Position numbers and translations under genes: made by a program. Below the pieces are notes generated by a model, which had not been told where the DNA came from, did no database searches, and saw only the letters and a list, made by a program, of their open reading frames with translations. A stretch of 64,000 bases of DNA, from contig CM059557.1 in assembly GCA_030386875.1 (NCBI GenBank), positions 59,288,514 to 59,352,513 on the forward strand, given 5' to 3'. This stretch comes from Morinoia aosen. Taxonomy: Eukaryota > Arthropoda > Malacostraca > Amphipoda > Talitridae. Below are positions 31,501-42,518 of this stretch, in pieces; positions within the stretch are counted from its first letter, which is position 1; every line of letters begins with the position of its first letter.

Positions 31501-32976
31501 TTAAATCAATTCGGTAGCACCAATGTCTTGCAAGAATTTAATCAACAACTTTGGATTGTAGTTATCTGCTAGCAGGGACTGTAGAGTAGGCACTGTATCT
31601 AGATCTGCACACTCCTGAAGCAAAAATCTGCGGGCAGTGGCGAGTCTTGGACACTTCAGCAGCAAGTGGCTTATTGTCCACTTCTCTGAGCATGTGGAGC
31701 ACATCGCCGGCATGGTTCGGTTGAATAGGTGTTGATGTGTCAGTCGGCATACACCCAGATGGAGACGCGAGAGGGTCACTTGTTCCCGCCGTGGCAGGCA
31801 TAGGTAGGGTGCAGTCCCTAATTTTGGTTTGAGTGACCAACTGCTTACTGTAGAAGCAGTCCATTCAGACTGCCATTTGGTTTGGTAGTAATTGAGAAGA
31901 AAGCTTCCAATTTCTTTGGAGGACATACCTACTGGGGTGATATAAGTAATTTTGATAGCTGCTTTGGCCAACTCATCGGCCTTTTCATTTCCTCTTATGC
32001 CCACATGTGAGGGGACCCATTCTATGATGAATTTGTTGGGGTGCTTTAAGAGAGAGTTCGATATGAGCAGAGCAAGAAAGTGGGAGGAGCTGTGTAGATT
32101 TTGCAGAGCATGGATGGAGCTTAGAGAGTCTGTGAAGATAATATATTGTCCTTTGTGTTTGGAGAAGAAAGAGATTGCAGCATATATTGCATAAAGTTCT
32201 GTTGTTAACACAGAAGAATGGTTTGGAAGGTGGGCTAGAAGACTGTCAGGGTCACACCAGGCTGCTGCACCACTCTGGCCTCCCGCTCTGGACCCATCAC
32301 AGAAGACTGCTGTGCGCGATTTGTGCCTTGCGCGAAGTTCTGAATACAGCTGTCTCCACGAGTCGTCTGGTATGGAGAGCTTCGAGTGTTTGTGAAGGGA
32401 GTCATGAACTTCCGCTGGAGGGAAGCAGAAGAGATTGTTTCTGTTTATGACCGGTATATCTGAGATCTTAATTCCAATTTCTTGGAATTGCTTGTGCAAG
32501 ATTGCTGTTACTGGAAGAGGCCGGGACTGAACAGAGTTAAAGTTAAAGGGGTAGTAAGCACAGATTTCCTCTCGGACTGGATGGTTGTTGTTGGAAAGGA
32601 CCCGGGTGCCATATTTTGCTAGCAGCAACTGCCTACGGAACCTAAGGGGGAGCAGGTCTGCTTCTGCTTCCAGCAGAAGAACAGGGGTGCATCTCAAAGC
32701 CCCCAGCATTATTCTGGCTCCGGCGTATTGGATGCGATCCAGGACTTTAAGGGTAGAGTCAGCCACCGAATGAAAGAGAAACGAGCCATAATCTAACTTG
32801 CTGAGTATGAGAGAAGAGTACAAGGATCTGAGAGTGAGAAAGTCTGCGCCCCATTTGTTTGCTGCTACTATTTGGAGGAGGCGTAAGTCCTTCTTGCAGC
32901 GGTTTTGCAAGTCCTTGATGTGGTTTCTGAAGGAGAGTTTGCTGTCCAGTGTCATGCCAAGGAATTTGTATGCTGA
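31501..32976 (-). CDS. I-like element ORF2, 3' part: reverse transcriptase thumb and RNase H
   Basis: Continues ORF2 exactly across the gypsy insertion: the CTGA duplication (32973-32976 and 46886-46889) restores the frame. It reads AYKFLGMTLDSKLSFRNHI, then LRSLYSSLILSKLDYGSF (thumb/connection). RNase H follows: AVFCDGSRAGGQSGAAAW (first Asp), ELYAIYAA (Glu), FTDSLSSIHAL (Asp) and EWVPSHVGIRGNEKADELAK (His and last Asp), so all four catalytic acids are present. A C-terminal cysteine-histidine motif (CSTCSEKWTISHLLLKC) follows. Stop is TAA at 31501-31503. A frame extending about 14 codons to 33018 enters the LTR and is not native. Confidence 0.9.
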   Translation of the reverse strand, partial: SAYKFLGMTLDSKLSFRNHIKDLQNRCKKDLRLLQIVAANKWGADFLTLRSLYSSLILSKLDYGSFLFHSVADSTLKVLDRIQYAGARIMLGALRCTPVLLLEAEADLLPLRFRRQLLLAKYGTRVLSNNNHPVREEICAYYPFNFNSVQSRPLPVTAILHKQFQEIGIKISDIPVINRNNLFCFPPAEVHDSLHKHSKLSIPDDSWRQLYSELRARHKSRTAVFCDGSRAGGQSGAAAWCDPDSLLAHLPNHSSVLTTELYAIYAAISFFSKHKGQYIIFTDSLSSIHALQNLHSSSHFLALLISNSLLKHPNKFIIEWVPSHVGIRGNEKADELAKAAIKITYITPVGMSSKEIGSFLLNYYQTKWQSEWTASTVSSWSLKPKLGTAPYLCLPRREQVTLSRLHLGVCRLTHQHLFNRTMPAMCSTCSEKWTISHLLLKCPRLATARRFLLQECADLDTVPTLQSLLADNYNPKLLIKFLQDIGATELI

Positions 32977-33306
32977 TGTGCGCCCGCCGAGTATATAAAT
33001 AGAATCGGCAAGAGACATCGCCGTTCACTAGCGGTGGCCTGCCGTAGAGGTAGCACATTAAAAGAGACGTCGCTGTTCATTAGCGGAAGCGCGACTGTCG
33101 AGGAAGCACCTGTACAGATCACAGATGCATTATAGAAGTAACATCACTCGTATTAGCCCCTATCATCCGATCTAATAGATTCCTTGCCAATCCCCAAGCC
33201 TGTGCCAATTCTGAAGTACCAATAAAGGATAACTACGTTACTGCATCGTCACTCCCGAACCTCATTCGCGTTTAGTTTCGACCTGTATACTGAAAAGGCC
33301 GGAACA
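32977..33306 (+). repeat. 5' LTR of the gypsy element
   Basis: Starts TGTGCGCCCGCCGAG, with TATATAAATA at 32992-33001 as probable TATA box and AATAAA at 33221-33226 as probable polyadenylation signal. It ends GGCCGGAACA. Confidence 0.97.
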
Positions 33307-33310
33307 TATT

Positions 33311-33330
33311 TGGTGGCCCGTGTATGGGGA
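33311..33330 (+). promoter_or_regulatory. Possible primer binding site of the gypsy element
   Basis: Begins TGG four bases after the LTR end (TGGTGGCCCGTGTATGGGGA). The position fits, but I could not name the complementary tRNA. Confidence 0.4.
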
Positions 33331-34317
33331 TGCCACATTAAAGATATCCACATTGCCACATTGCCCCATTGAAGAAGAAAGATATCAAGAATTGATCTTC
33401 GGTTCTGCTGATCCGTGATTTTAAATGTGAGGAGTGTCACCCTGTTTGGAGTAACGTCGCATAGTTATCACATTACTTCAGAGCATCGAGAAAAGGAAGA
33501 AAGACGTCAGCGCAGAAAATCGAAGTTCTTTCCAAGAAACTCTTCGAGAAAGAAACTCTTCGAGAAAGAAACACTTCGAGGGAGAAAAAAATCGAAAATT
33601 TACACGCTACGCAGTCTTCACCAGTCTGGATCATCGCTACTCAAAGGAGAAGATGAAGTGAAGGGGTCCAGACCAACAACCTGGTCTGTCGACGAGATCT
33701 ACGCATTTACGCACCGTCATCTGCAGCGAGAAGATCGACGAGAGCTACGCATCGCCAAAATATTAAGTTAAGTGTACGCCGATAATGTTGCTTGCAAATT
33801 AAAAATAAGCATGCGCTCAAATTAATGATTATACATCATCATTATAAAATTAATGAGTAGGAAGTTGAGCAGCGAGCAGTAAGCAGTAAGCAGTAAGCAT
33901 TGCAAGCGCTGATTCCTGGGAGTGGAAGTTGAGCGGCGAGCAGCATAGGCATTGCAAGCGCAGATTCCTGGTAAGTGGGAGAGAGCGTGTACGCGGAAGC
34001 GGTAGTCCATTGTTCTCTAGAACAATTGAAGGAAGTTGTAGCTATTGTTCTCGGGCCCATTGTTCTCTAGCACATAAGAGTAGGCTGGAGCGGCCTGTCT
34101 CTGTTCAGTTTGCTGCCGACCTTCACGAGCTTTGACTTTGTAGTGCTGAAATAGCCTGTTTTAAGTCCGCTGAAAAAGTAAGTTATCATTTTATCGTATG
34201 TAGAATATTTTCATTAAATGTGTGTAGAACATTTTTCTCTTAATGGTAATTAGAGGTCTAAGAATATAAGAGTATTGTGTGTTTATGTCGAGAATACTTT
34301 AATTGTCGCGTTAGCTA
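33331..34317 (+). other. Leader of the gypsy element
   Basis: Almost 1 kb between the LTR and gag. It contains repeated TCGAGAAAGAAAC/TTCGAGAAAG units (33545-33585) and GCAGCGAGCAGTAAGCAG-type repeats (33870-33960). A 118-codon frame at 33415-33771 is rich in Arg, Lys and Glu and resembles no capsid protein. It may be leader or decayed gag. Confidence 0.5.
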
Positions 34318-35039
34318 TGGCTATCATCAACCCCCTAGTAACAGAAGATTTTTCCAAAAAACTATTTAACAAACCCTTTAACTCGTCGGAAGAGCTCCTT
34401 CAGAGGCTCGTGACTGTCATTAGGAATTTTCCCGAGGATAAGCAAATATTAGCGACTCGATCTGAGAGATCTGTGGAAATCTATTGTGCAGAAGATGACC
34501 ATTCTCCCGAATCAAACTTTGATGCAGCCTATGATGAGGCCGAAGTGTATACAATGACAAGAGGCGGATTTCAAAGTAGAGGTAGGACGCGTAGGCCCTA
34601 CTCGAGACCAAATTTCCCGAGACCAACTTTCCGTGCTAGACCTCACGTAAAATCTTTTGTTGGAGATCGTGAATTAGGAACTCTCGAAGTCCAAGCATTA
34701 GAGACAGCTGAAGCGAAGCGTTGCTCGAATTGTAATAGTAATATGTGTATCTGTCAAGGACAAGGTGTGTCGGTAACCACTATGGCTAGGAAACCGACTG
34801 ATTGGTACAAACCAGGTTCATATCAGACAGCCACCGAGCATTCACTGCGTGATGTAGCTTGTTTTCGTTGTAATAAGTTAGGACACTACGCAAGAGACTG
34901 TAGGTCCAGACGAGACTATTTCAACAGACCAGGTAGACCTGATCATGTCCGTGCGCGAGGACAGCATAAAACTCGTGTACCAGAAAAAGGCCAGGTAGAA
35001 ACTTACCAAACTAACAGTGGCGATAATTTTTTAGCGTAA
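34318..35039 (+). CDS. gag of the gypsy element (short, with CCHC knuckle)
   Basis: From MAIINPLVTEDFSKKLF the frame gives about 240 residues: a short alpha-helical part (SSEELLQRLVTVIRNFPEDK), an Arg-rich stretch (GGFQSRGRTRRPYSRPNF), a CXCX-type group (CSNCNSNMCIC) and one nucleocapsid knuckle CFRCNKLGHYARDC. The usual capsid is about twice this length, so the N-terminal part may be missing or too diverged to see. An upstream in-frame ATG (34275) is less likely. The frame ends in TAA at 35037 directly after the slippery heptamer. Confidence 0.75.
35027..35033 (+). promoter_or_regulatory. Probable -1 ribosomal frameshift site between gag and pol
   Basis: The heptamer T TTT TTA is in register with gag codons (AAT TTT TTA GCG TAA) two codons before the gag stop. 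The -1 frame is open from here through protease. T TTT TTA is an established slippery sequence of the X XXY YYZ type. A downstream stimulatory structure was not evaluated. Confidence 0.8.
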
Positions 35040-36838
35040 GCTGCGGAGACGATTTCATTTCCGATAGAAATAACGTCAATGATAAAAATGAAATCGAAAT
35101 AACTAAGTGTGACTCTACGTCAGTAGCTCCCTGTGAACCCGAGGAGAATTCTGGTGCTGAAGATTCCCTCGTTAAAAATGTCGAGAGAGTTGATGTGTTA
35201 AACATGTCTGGAGATTCCCTCGTTAAAAATGTCGAGAGAGTTGATGTGTTAAACATGTCTGGAGGTTCCCTCGTTAAAAATGTTGAGATTATTGACCCAC
35301 TAATTAAGTGTCAAAATAGATATGAATCGCTTGGAGAGGCGGATTTAAGCGATGATTTGAATGCTCATGGCACTGAAATTGAAAGCCATGTGACGGCGAA
35401 CGTTTGTAAATACGAAGAAGATGAAGAAGTTGAAGTTACAGGACAAAATGAATTATTTGTAATACGAAAAAGTCATAAGCCCATGATTGTGCTTAGAAAA
35501 GATGCAGACCTGTGGAATGCATTGATTGATTCAGGATCAGAGAAATGCCTAATCAGCTACCACAGAATAAGTGAGATAAGTAATGACGTGAAGCCAAGTT
35601 CTCTGACTATAAAAGGCGTTAACGCTAAGAGTAATGTTGAAGGCGAGGTGGAGCTTGTCCTAAAGTTAAAAAACGGTGTAAGTTACAAGACAAATGCTTT
35701 AATAATTAAAGATGGTATTTACAATTATGACGTCATTATTGGGCGTGATTTATTAGACAAGAACGCCGTTGTAGACTTAAAACAAGGATGTTTAATTATC
35801 AAAGACGAGAAAATCCCCTTTGCAGAGGTAAAACGACGAAAAAAGAGAAAGACAGAGTGTCTCGAGTATTTAATAGAGAATACTGAGTGTCTCATGGCGG
35901 ACACGATTACGTCCAGAGCTAAGAAAAAAGTCCTAAATAAGCTAAGAGAGAAGAGAGAAAACCTCAGGACGTGCAATGCTGAGAGAGCAGGCGAGGAAGT
36001 AAAAAGGGATGGTAAGAGAGAAAATCAGCCTGTTCGAGGCGTAGTTGCAGTTACCAATTCCCACACAGGGCCAAGGCCGTTAAGAGTGCATACTCGACGA
36101 GTGGAGATTGCTCCCAATGTAATTTTGAAACATGTTGGACATGTTGGAAAGTGTAAAAATGGAGAATACATAATAAAGAAAGCAACTTTAAAAGAAGGCA
36201 TTTGTGTCGCAGAAGCGATTGTGAGAGTTAACAATAGGAGAAAGATTCCGTTGTTGTTAATTAATAGCTCCGACAGAGCGATTGTTTTACCAGAGAATGC
36301 AATTATAAGTACTTTAGAAAAAGTGGAAAAGGATCACGTTGAATCCGAAGTTTACTTGTCAGATGTACAAGGAGAATTAAAAGGAGGATTGAGTACCTTT
36401 GTGCAGGCAGCGAGTGTTGTTCAGGACAGTCATTTAGATGTCGAGAAGAAAGACACTAATAGTAAATCTGTCGGGATCACAGGAGTTGTCGACAAAGGGT
36501 ACGTTTCTGATTCCAAAGAAATAGCCCGTGGTCGGCGGAAATTAAATAATGATGATATCAAGTGTAACGATGACGAAATGAAGCCTGAATTGCTGAGTTT
36601 GTTGAATGAATTCAGAGACGTTATTACTATAGACAACGAATCGATCTCCGCTGCTGCGATTAAACCATACAAAATACGTTTGAAACCTAACGTGGATGTC
36701 GTAAATGTCCCTCCCTATCGTATTGCCCACCGTTACATGGAAGACTTGAAAGTCGTTAACGAAAAAATGTTAGACGACGGAATTATTAGACCATCGATTT
36801 CAGCTTTTAATTCACCGATAATTGTAGTTCATAAGAAA
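35030..36838 (+). CDS. pol of the gypsy element, 5' part: protease and start of reverse transcriptase
   Basis: Open in the -1 frame relative to gag. An acidic spacer contains a 51-base (17-codon) tandem repeat, SLVKNVERVDVLNMSG. The aspartic protease reads LWNALIDSGSEKCLIS (active site DSG) and YDVIIGRDLL. A long Lys/Glu-rich linker leads to the start of reverse transcriptase: KPYKIRLKPN, PPYRIAHRYMEDLK, and INSPIIVVHKK-like FNSPIIVVHKK. Here the L2/CR1-like element interrupts the frame, which resumes at 42519. Confidence 0.9.
35161..35290 (+). repeat. 51-bp in-frame tandem repeat in pol
   Basis: Units at 35161-35211 and 35212-35262 are almost identical, followed by a partial third. Seventeen codons per unit, so the reading frame is kept. 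Confidence 0.95.
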
Positions 36839-37219
36839 ACAATTTAAACAATTTAAACAATTTATTTACCACAGGAGATACAGAGGTAGAATGTTTCTTA
36901 AGTCTAGTACAATGGACAAGTTTGAATATAGCTACCTGTGGGCCCGAATAAGTTCAGCGACTTCTAGGGCATCCTACCATCACGCTATTCTAGGGTGTAC
37001 AAAAGTTTAACCTAGTTCACTTAACCTAGTTTCGCATTAGACTGATCATTGAGATAATTAACTCGATATTTTACAAGTCGGCTATATTTAACAGTATGTT
37101 CGATAAAACGATTCAAGAGCAGAGAGAAGATTGGTTATGGTACACAAGGCAAGTTACATTATGACATTATCATTAGTTACATGTAGGAGGCAAGATTTCG
37201 ACACGGTGATCTTACACTA

Positions 37220-40200
37220 CTAGTATTCTGATAGGAAGTGAGACTCAAGATGTCTTTTGAATACTTTGTACGAATTACATTCACGGATCTCTGCAGGTAT
37301 AGAGTTCCAAGTTTTGGTTCCAACGAAGAGAATACTGTGTTGCGACCTGGCCTTTGAATAATAAGGAAGCATGAATTTACTTCTATTTCGGGTTAAATGG
37401 TCGTGATGACCAGTTTGCGCAGTCAATAATTGTCTTAGGCTATTGTCGCCATCATTTCTTAATGTTTTGTAAATGAAATTACAGATGGAGATTTTGTAGA
37501 GATCCGAAAGTTTAAGTATTTGTAAATTTTTGAAAGAATCATTTGTGTGAGCATTATATTCTAGGTTCTTTACCGCTCTGACAGCCCTTTTCTGCAGAGT
37601 AAAAATTTTGTTGGTTTTATTTTTATCAGTTCCGTGCCATGCTTCTATTCCGTATTGCAAGTATGGGGAAATGAGCGTACGGTAGAGCATTTGTAAAGCT
37701 GTTTCAGGCAGAAAATTTTTACCTTTATTTAGGATTCCGATGGATTTTGATAATTTAGAACTAATATGAGTGATGTGCTCTTTGAAGGTCAGATGTTTAT
37801 CTATTATGATGCCCAGAAACTTACATGAGTTGGTTTCTTCGATTTCACCTTCGCCAATTTTAATGCATGGGAGAGATACATCTTTCTTGTATGAGAAAGT
37901 AATATAATTTGTTTTATCGATATTTAGGCTTATTTTATTAGCTTTGAGCCACGATGAAACCTTGTGAAGTTCAGTATTTATACTCTCCACAATCATAGCA
38001 GGATTTTGGTTCGGAAGGACCGCAGAAAGCGTACTGTCATCGGCAAAAAGTATGAATTTGAAGAATGATGTAGATTTTACAATATCATTGATAAAAATCA
38101 GAAACAAGAGAGGCCCGAGAACAGATCCTTGTGGAACTCCATGGCTAATTGTCTGTGGGTCTGATTTTGCGTCGTCAATGACAACGTATTGCTTCCGATT
38201 TGTTAGGTATGATCTGAACCAATCATGGGCAATCCCTCGAATGCCATAACAGTGTAGTTTCGATAATAGTATTTTATGGTCCACACAATCAAATGCTTTT
38301 CGGAAGTCAAGAAATACAGAGAAGACAGGCTTTCCTTCATCTATATTAGAATAGAGGAATTGTAAATGATTTAATATAGCCTGTGTTGTTGATTTTTTAG
38401 AGCGAAAACCGTATTGTTTATCGTAAAGAAATGATTTTTGTTCAAAATAAGAGTACACTTTTTTATACACAATCTTTTCGAATACTTTGCTAATAATTGG
38501 TAGAATGGAGATAGGTCGATAATTGTTTACACAGGTTTTTTCACCACTTTTAAAGATAGGGGTTACTCTAGCAACTTTGAGGGAGTTCGGGAAAGTGCCT
38601 AGTAAGAGAGACTGGTTAATAATATTTGATATCAGTGGGGCTACAATGTCAGCAATAACTTTAAGTACTTTAGTCGGAAACGTTTGTAACCCACTCGATT
38701 TATTTTTCATGTTGTTTATGCACGTAATTACATCGGAGGAGTTTGTAGGCGTAAAGAAAAAGGAGTTGGGTTCTCGAATATGATCCATAAATTCCAGGTG
38801 ATCAGTAGGTTCACTTGGAATACCATCAGCTATTGTTTTCCCTACGTTTACGAAGAAGTTGTTAAAGAGATTAGCAATTTCTTTCTTCTCATGATATTTT
38901 ACATTATCTTGAACAACATATTCAATTTTCTTTTTATCGGCATTATTCGGTTTACAGCAGGAGTTAAGGAGATGCCAAATCTTTTTAACGTCAGTTTTGA
39001 ATTGAGTAAACTTGAGCGTAAAGTAGTTCTTTTTTGATGTTCTTATCTGGTTTGTTACATAGTTTCTAAATCGGATATATGTTTCTCTACATATTCGTCC
39101 TTCGCAAAGGAGGGCTAGGTACGCTTGACGTTTCTTTATATTTATCACGATGTCTCTGGTAATCCAGGGCTTATGTTTATTTTTCGGGGTAACTGTACGA
39201 GTTACAATTGGGCAACACTGATTGTATGCGGTCATTATAATTTCAGTCAACTTTACTACTGCTTCATCAATGCTCGTAGTATTATTGTTTTGTTGAGAGA
39301 TGTGCAATGTAGGCATTGATTCTTCTAGAACGGTGCGCATTTATTCAAGATTTGATTCGTTTATTTTACGATATGAGTAAGTTTCAGCCCGTGCCTTGGT
39401 GCAAGCAATATAGACATTTTTCTTAATAAGAAAAACTGGGAAGTGATCTGATAAGTCAGAAGTAATTATTCCAGCAAGAAAATCACTAGGGTCTGTCATA
39501 AAGATATTGTCAAGCAGCGTAGCACATTCTGAGGTTATTCGTGTAGGCTTTGTAATGATCGGAAGGAAGGATTGAGACTGAAAGGTAGTTAGGAAATTAG
39601 AGATTGGTTCATGGCTTTCATGTTTCAGTAGATAATAATTGAAGTCACCGCATATTATTATGTCATTGTATAAGGGCCTGTTGAACTGAGAAATAATACG
39701 ATTCAATTCATTCAGGAAGGATATAGGACAGGCTGTAGGAGGCCTATACACCGTTCCAAGCACAATGCGTTTACCATCTCTAAAAAGTTCTACGAAGAGT
39801 GATTCTATATGATCCTGATTCATGGTTGCACTTGCTATGGTTCTCGAGTCTATGGGGTTAGATATATATGTGCTGATGCCTCCGCCCCGCTGGTTTTTTC
39901 TTAGCGAATGGTAACTATGATAATTTTCAAATCGAATCATGTCTTTAGTCGAGTCATCTAGCCAGCTTTCGGTGAAGCTAATCACGTCTAGGTTATATTT
40001 AAGTTCAGTAATAGTACATTGTATCTTTTCCAATTTTGGATAGAGTGACCTACAGTTCCAACACAGGAGTGAGAAATCTCGGTCAGTTATTCGTATAGTT
40101 TCGTTGAATTCTGATATATTAATATACCTACACTCTTGAGAGTCGTTTAGGTTTGGATATATTCTGTTCAAATGATTGAAATCTGGATCGATTTCCTCAA

Positions 40201-40222
40201 ATATTACAGGGTGATCAGTCAT
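37220..40222 (-). pseudogene. ORF2 of the L2/CR1-like element: endonuclease and reverse transcriptase, one stop codon
   Basis: A single frame of 1000 codons interrupted only by TAA at 39343-39341, immediately followed by ATG. Endonuclease (40222-39341): LLCWNCRSLY, FTESWLDD, LGTVYRPP, IICGDFNYYL and LSDHFPVF supply the catalytic Asn, Glu, Asp and His. Reverse transcriptase (39340-37220): NKSSGLQTFP, NYRPISILPIISKVFEKIV, FSVFLDFRKAFDCVDH, HGVPQGSVLGPLLFLIFIND and FILFADDSTLS (FADD intact), then the thumb CKFLGIIIDKHLTFKEHI. The protein ends WNSIPAEIRECNSYKVFKRH, typical of L2/CR1-type elements. Apart from the TAA it looks functional. Confidence 0.92.
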
Positions 40223-41598
40223 TTAAAATAAGTAAAAGTAAGAATTAGGTACTATAGAGCTTAAGACGAAATACAGAGTCAAGCTTAAAGGGATATTTCA
40301 GTCTAAAATGTAGCTTATTAAGTAAGAGAGAATAGAGTAAAAAAGAAAAATCTAGCGCGATTTCGTGAGTACACACAAACTCAGTCCATGAGCGAGTGAT
40401 AATGGAGTTCAATATCACAACATTGGTGCAAACAGATTGCTAAGGGCGTTTTCGCAAGTTCACATACAACAGGTAATAAATTTCTAAAGATTATGACGAC
40501 AATGATACAATCAGCTAATATGGTTTACGCGTAATAATAACTGTAGTGGTAAATAGAGAAGAATTCACAGTAACATTGGTTGGTGAAAAATTACTAATTG
40601 CGATGTTACAAAATGTGACACACAGTTGTCATAGATGTTTACACACACATCTATTATTTATTTGTTATAATATTGGAGTTCGATATCACTACATTGGTGC
40701 AAACAGATTGCTGAGGGCGTTTTCATAAGTTCACATACAAGAGGAAATAAGTTTTAAAGATTATGATGACAATGATACAATCAGCTAATATGGTTTACGC
40801 GTAATAATAACTGTAGTGGTAAATAAGGAAGAATTCACAGTAGTATTGGTAAGTGAAAAATTGCTGATAGATTATAATGACAATGATATAATCAGATTAT
40901 AAGAAGATTACAACGACAATGATATAATCAGCTAATATGGTTGTACGATGGCAGTGGAGGGCAGAAGCGATTATCAGATTATAAGAAGATTACAACGACA
41001 ATGATATAATCAGCTAATATGGTTTACGCGTAATAATACTTAAGTGGTTAAGAAGAGAAAAAATTCACAGTAACAATGGGAGGTAAAAAATTGCTGATTG
41101 CGTTGTTTCAAAAGTTCACACACAGCTGTCATAAATGTTTACAAGCACATCTGTTATACACTTGTATAGATTCAGGTTGAACGAGCATCAAGTTGAGGTT
41201 TACTGACATGATACCTAATTGAGGTTAAATTAATACGAAATTGACATATTTAGGGGATGAAAATGAAATTGACTAATTTAGGGGATCACCTAGTCTAGGG
41301 AATTTAGGGGATCACCTAATGACAATGATATAATCAGCTAATATGGTTTACGCGTAACAAAAAAAACTTTAGTGGTAAAAAATGAAAAAAATCACAGTAA
41401 TATTGGGAGGTAAAAATTGCTGATTGCGTTGTTGCAAAAGTTCACATACACCTATCATAAATGTTTACAAACACATCTGTTAAACATTTGTATAGATTCA
41501 GGTTAAGCTAACATCAAGTTGAGGATAAGCTGATATGATATCTAATTGAGGTTAAACTAGCACGAAAACTGACAATCAAATTGAGGAGATCACCTAGT
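40223..41598 (-). repeat. Tandem-repeat spacer between ORF1 and ORF2 of the L2/CR1-like element
   Basis: AATGATA(C/T)AATCAGCTAATA with TGGTTTACGCGTAATAA recurs at about 40501, 40771, 40917, 41000 and 41323. Longer units of about 270 bases include TTCACAGTAA.ATTGG and AATTGCTGATTGCG. No protein is encoded. Confidence 0.85.
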
Positions 41599-42446
41599 CT
41601 AGTCACCCATGACTTGTTTTGATGTCATATTGAGTTGTTGCATCAGGTATTGCTCGAGGTCATCTGGCGTGTTGATGTCGCGGCGTCTTGAATCTGGGTT
41701 TCCGGGGTTAAATATGAAAATGTTTCCATCCTGTGTTTTTGGGGTTCCAACTTTATCCGGGAATTTTCTTTTGGCCATCCTCAGAATGTACATGGCGTTA
41801 GCTCGTGAAGGTATGAGGTATTCATTTATGAAGAAGAACTTTGGTTTCTTTTCTCGGCAGGCGTTGAGAATTTCACGTTTTTTGTTGTAATCTTTTAGTT
41901 CAAATGCAATGTTTCTTTGATCTACGTTCCCAGTTACTGGTTTTTCCCCATTCTTGTAGCTGACGTCATATCAGTGTCGGAGAGGTCAATGTTGATCTTG
42001 TCCTTCAGGAGTTTGCAGACTGTATCCTTACAGATTTCGTTTGCGTGAGATTGCGGTATTTCCCTTCCAGAAATGACGAGAGTACATTTTTTGTCTTCAA
42101 TGTCTCGGCGTTGATTATTTTTTTCCAACTGGTCGAGGCGGGAGGTTAAGCTATCCATTTTCTTGTTCTGTTCATCGAGAATTTTTTTGTGTTCCGCTTC
42201 TTTTGTTCCAAATAGCGTTTTAAGGTGGCTTATTTCATTTTGCATTTTTTCAATATCGCTATTAAATTTTGTCATCACTGAATCGAAGTATTTTATTAAG
42301 ACAGAGACCACTTCTTTACCGCCTTTCGTTAGGCTAGACACATCAGGGTATTGACCAAACTTCGGTTGAAATTCGGTGCTGTTGTTGCTGCTGTTGTTGG
42401 TGCTGTTGTTGGTGCTGTTGCTGGTACTGCGTCGTTTGTTAGCCAT
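41599..42446 (-). pseudogene. ORF1 of the L2/CR1-like element (coiled coil plus RNA-binding domain), frameshifted
   Basis: From MANKRRSTSNS the protein has an Asn/Ser/Thr-rich tract (a GTTGTTGCT microsatellite at 42370-42430), then a long heptad-rich helix (FNSDIEKMQNEISHLKTLFG, KKMDSLTSRLDQLEK) expected to trimerise. An RRM-like part follows: CTLVISGREIP and TDMTSATRMGKN. A frameshift near 41936 separates the C-terminal domain (FFINEYLIPSRANAMYILRM and GTPKTQDGNIFIFNPG), similar to the C-terminal domain of L1-type ORF1. An upstream in-frame ATG at 42500 adds 18 residues and is less likely. Confidence 0.82.
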
Positions 42447-42518
42447 TTTGAAGATTGAGGGAGTGCGGTCGTTGTGTAAACGAGGGTTGAATACTCTCAT
42501 ATACTTGAATACTTGAAA

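Larger units (their letters stand above)
36839..42514 (-). mobile_element. L2/CR1-like non-LTR retrotransposon, near full length, inserted in the gypsy pol
   Basis: Flanked by GAAA (36835-36838 and 42515-42518), whose single copy restores the gypsy frame. The minus-strand order is 5' UTR, ORF1 (42446-41599), a 1.4-kb repetitive spacer, ORF2 (40222-37220), 3' UTR and a tail of (TTGTTTAAA)n at 36839-36865. The second family member at 62395-64000 has the same tail. Because it lies inside a gypsy copy with identical LTRs, it must be a very recent insertion. Confidence 0.93.

Noticed and set aside
33415-33771. Charged 118-codon frame as the N-terminal part of gypsy gag
   Set aside because: Different frame context and low-complexity Arg/Lys/Glu repeats; no capsid features. 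It is reported only as leader.
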